From assembly GCF_003432485.1 (NCBI RefSeq), contig NZ_QVNQ01000008.1, positions 1 through 64,000 on the forward strand: 64,000 nucleotides of DNA, written 5' to 3'. Origin of the DNA: Actinomadura spongiicola (GTDB lineage: Bacteria; Actinomycetota; Actinomycetes; Streptosporangiales; Streptosporangiaceae). The notes beneath the pieces are model-generated. The model had not been told where the DNA came from. It did no database searches and was given only the letters and a program-made list of their open reading frames with translations. The position numbers and the translations under genes were made by a program. Shown here piece by piece: positions 61,514-64,000 of the stretch; position 1 is the first letter of the stretch, and each line of letters starts with the position of its first letter.

Positions 61514-64000
61514 ATGAGCGAGGGCACCAGGAACAGCGGCGGGGAGCACGTCGACGCGGTGGTGGTCGGTTCGGGGTTCGGCGGTTCCGTCGCCGCGTAC
61601 CGGCTGGCGGAGGCCGGGCTGTCGGTCGTCCTGCTGGAGCGCGGCCAGCCGTACCCGCCGGGCGCCTTCCCCCGCTCCCCCGCCGAGATGGGACGGGCGT
61701 TCTGGGACCCGGACGCCGGGCTCTACGGAATGTTCGACGTGTGGAGCTTCAAGGGCTGCGACTCGGTCGTGTCCGCGGGTCTCGGCGGCGGATCGCTGAT
61801 CTACGCGAACGTGCTGCTGCGCAAGGACGAGAACTGGTTCGTCAACGACCTGCCCGGTGGAGCGCACGAGCCGTGGCCGATCTCCCGCGCCGACCTGGAC
61901 CCGCACTACGACGCGGTCGAAAGGATGATCGGCGCGGCGCCGTACCCGCTGGACCGGGTGCCCTACGACAACACGCCGAAGACGCACGCGATGCAGGACG
62001 CGGCGGCGGAGCTGGGGTTGCAGTGCACGCTCCCGCCGCTCGCGGTCAGCTTCGCCGAGCGGCCGGGCGGTGAGCCCGGGATCAGCCTGCCGATCGTGGA
62101 CGCGGGCTACGGCAACATCCACGGCGTCCCGCGCCGGACGTGCCAGCTGTGCGGCGAGTGCGACATCGGCTGCAACGAGGGCGCGAAGAACAGCCTGGAC
62201 CACAACTACCTGTCGGCGGCCGAGCACCACGGCGCGGACATCCGCACCTGCCACGAGGTGAAGGCGCTGCGGCCCCGTCCGGGCGGGGGCTACGAGGTCG
62301 ACTACGTCCACCACGACGTCCCGCGCGACCCCTTCGCCGTGTCGCTGAAGAAGCGCAGGCGGCTGCCCATCCGGACGATCACGTGCGACCGGCTGGTCCT
62401 GGGCGCCGGGACGTACGGCACCACGTACCTGCTGCTGAAGTCGCGGGAGGCGTTCCCGGGGCTCAGCGACGCGCTCGGCACCCGGTTCAGCGGCAACGGC
62501 GACCTGCTGACGTTCCTGCTGCGCGCCACCGACCGCAACCGGGTCCGGCCGCTCAACGCCAGCCGCGGCCCGGTGATCACCACGGCGATCCGGCTGCCGG
62601 ACGAGCTGGACGACGTGCCCGGCGCGGGACGCGGCGCCTACATCCAGGACGGCGGCTACCCCGGGTTCACCGACTGGATCGTCGAGCGCTACGACGTCGC
62701 GAACGACTTCGAACGCGCGGTGAAGTTCCTGTGGGAGCGGTTCACCGACATGTTCCGCGGGCGGCCGGACACCAACCTGTCCAAGGAGATCTCGGAGCTG
62801 ATCGGGGACGGCGCCCTCACGGTGAGCTCGCTGCCGCTGCTGGGCATGGGCCGCGACACCGCCGACGGGCGGCTGCGGCTGCGGGACGGGATGCTGTCGG
62901 CGGAGTGGACGACCGAGACCAGCAGGGCGCTGTTCGACCGGGTCCGCCGGACGATGCGGGGCATCGCGGACGTGCTCGGCGCCGACTACGCCGACAACCC
63001 GATGTGGTTCCGCAAGCGCATCATCACCGTCCACCCTCTCGGCGGCGCCCCGATGGGCGCCCACCCGGGCGAGGGCGTCTGCGACGCCTTCGGCGAGGTG
63101 TTCGGGTTCCCGGGTCTCTACATCGCCGACGGGGCGGCGATGCCGGGACCGGTGGGCCCGAACCCCTCGCTCACCATCGCCGCGCAGGCCGACCGGTTGG
63201 CCACGCGGTTGCTGGAACACGCGTCCGCACAAGGAGGTGCGGGCGGTCCCGCCGTCACCGCCCCGTCTGCCACGGGGGCCGAGCCGGGCGGGGACTCCGG
63301 CTCGCCGGACGGGGCGGGCGACGGCCCGCCGCGCGAGGCCCGGCACGGCTCCGGGGGCATGACCGGGACCGGCTCGGGACGCGCGGGGGGCGCGGCCCGG
63401 AACGGCTCGGCGGCGTACGGCCCGGTTTCGGGGGGTCACGGGGTGACGGGGGGATCGTCCGCCGTGGCCTCGGGCCGTACGTCGCTGTGGTTCACCGAGG
63501 AGATGAAGGGGTTCGTCACCTACGGTGAGTCCGATCCGCGCACCGGCGGTCGGGCGGACGGGCGGCGGCCGCTGTCGTTCCGCCTGACGATCACGGCGGA
63601 GGACACCGACCGGTTCGTCCGCGAGCCGGGTCACCGGGCGCGGGCCGAGGGGTGGGTCGACGCGTCCGGTCACGGCGGCCGCCGCCGGGTCGAGCACGGC
63701 ACGTTCAACCTGTTCGTCGATCCCTCGGGGGACGCCGACGGCGAGGTGGACCGGCGGCTGATGAGGTACCGCCTGTTCTACACCGACGGCGAGGGCCGGG
63801 CCCGCACGCTGAGCGGGACGAAGAACGTCCTGCACGGTCCGCCGACGCGGATCTGGCCGGACACGTCCACGCTGTACGTGCGGCTGCTGGACGGTCACGT
63901 CGACGAGGAGGACGAGGGGCGCGCGGAGGTCGTGGCGGCGGGTGTGCTGCACATCCGGCTGACGGACTTCGCGCGGCAGCTCACGACCTTCCGGACGGCG
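61514..64000 (+). CDS. GMC oxidoreductase (cholesterol-oxidase-like) with C-terminal extra domain, partial
   Basis: The reading frame stays open to the window end (829 residues so far). FAD motif GSGFGGSVAA is at about 19-28. A Cys cluster C210-x2-C213-x2-C216-x3-C220 follows RRT, as in cholesterol-oxidase-like GMC proteins. HPLGGAPMG and GPNPSLT near 510-550 give the active-site His-Asn. Residues 568-655 are a Gly/Ser/Ala-rich disordered linker. A beta-rich domain (LWFTEEMKGFVTYGE, then LYVRLLDGHV) begins at about 656 and continues beyond the window. Such extensions in related proteins lead to another alpha/beta hydrolase. No signal peptide is visible at ATG 61514, which has no strong ribosome site. 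Steroid oxidation is the best guess. Confidence 0.85.
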   Translation, partial: MSEGTRNSGGEHVDAVVVGSGFGGSVAAYRLAEAGLSVVLLERGQPYPPGAFPRSPAEMGRAFWDPDAGLYGMFDVWSFKGCDSVVSAGLGGGSLIYANVLLRKDENWFVNDLPGGAHEPWPISRADLDPHYDAVERMIGAAPYPLDRVPYDNTPKTHAMQDAAAELGLQCTLPPLAVSFAERPGGEPGISLPIVDAGYGNIHGVPRRTCQLCGECDIGCNEGAKNSLDHNYLSAAEHHGADIRTCHEVKALRPRPGGGYEVDYVHHDVPRDPFAVSLKKRRRLPIRTITCDRLVLGAGTYGTTYLLLKSREAFPGLSDALGTRFSGNGDLLTFLLRATDRNRVRPLNASRGPVITTAIRLPDELDDVPGAGRGAYIQDGGYPGFTDWIVERYDVANDFERAVKFLWERFTDMFRGRPDTNLSKEISELIGDGALTVSSLPLLGMGRDTADGRLRLRDGMLSAEWTTETSRALFDRVRRTMRGIADVLGADYADNPMWFRKRIITVHPLGGAPMGAHPGEGVCDAFGEVFGFPGLYIADGAAMPGPVGPNPSLTIAAQADRLATRLLEHASAQGGAGGPAVTAPSATGAEPGGDSGSPDGAGDGPPREARHGSGGMTGTGSGRAGGAARNGSAAYGPVSGGHGVTGGSSAVASGRTSLWFTEEMKGFVTYGESDPRTGGRADGRRPLSFRLTITAEDTDRFVREPGHRARAEGWVDASGHGGRRRVEHGTFNLFVDPSGDADGEVDRRLMRYRLFYTDGEGRARTLSGTKNVLHGPPTRIWPDTSTLYVRLLDGHVDEEDEGRAEVVAAGVLHIRLTDFARQLTTFRTA

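Overview
The window is about 64 kb of very GC-rich DNA, densely coding with strongly G/C-ending codons, frequent GTG and TTG starts, and many 4-base stop/start overlaps. The gene content (TreS-maltokinase glycogen branch, ImuA'-ImuB-DnaE2 mutasome with an actinobacterial SOS box, a Zur-type box, LutABC, a large LAL regulator, a CGNR zinc-finger regulator) points to a filamentous actinomycete chromosome, probably of the Streptosporangiales/Actinomadura type. The family is inferred. I see no tRNA, rRNA, CRISPR array, insertion sequence or prophage.

Layout. 1-1.8 kb: end of trehalose synthase and maltokinase. 2-3 kb: secreted NlpC/P60 hydrolase, followed by short tandem repeats. 3.2-6.8 kb (minus strand): a compact PP2C phosphatase / HTH-DNA adenine methylase / Ser-Thr kinase operon. 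7-9.4 kb: zinc ABC importer behind a Zur-like palindrome. 9.5-11.6 kb: MreB-like protein and an MBL-fold hydrolase. 11.6-22.8 kb: a MoxR AAA / DUF5682 / VWA / SWIM operon flanked by a TPR protein and a giant DUF4132 protein, resembling the uncharacterised E. coli yehI-yehLMPQ set. 22.8-26.9 kb: FAD oxidoreductase, FluG-like amidohydrolase and a divergent glutamine-synthetase-family ligase. 26.9-38.6 kb: small zinc ribbon, CGNR regulator, FUSC membrane protein, LVIVD-repeat protein, peptide-binding protein, polysaccharide deacetylase, RecD2-like helicase, M28 peptidase and MtnA.

38.7-44.3 kb: SOS mutasome operon (imuA'-imuB-dnaE2) with a perfect SOS box inside its promoter, closed by a hairpin. 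44.4-49.6 kb: receptor-like kinase with a beta-propeller sensor, MMPL transporter and Ppx/GppA phosphatase. 49.8-53.9 kb: small metabolic genes, including a MarR regulator with a visible operator. 53.9-56.8 kb: lutABC lactate-oxidation operon. 57-64 kb: LAL regulator behind a spacer holding two DnaA-box-like sequences, then an alpha/beta hydrolase with a Cys nucleophile and a GMC (cholesterol-oxidase-like) oxidoreductase that runs off the window.

The best candidates for undescribed biology are the phosphatase-methylase-kinase operon and the MoxR/VWA/SWIM/DUF5682/DUF4132/TPR locus. Both look like multi-component regulated machines whose biochemical output is not known to me. All family assignments come from reading motifs and from memory of the families. 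No database search was run.
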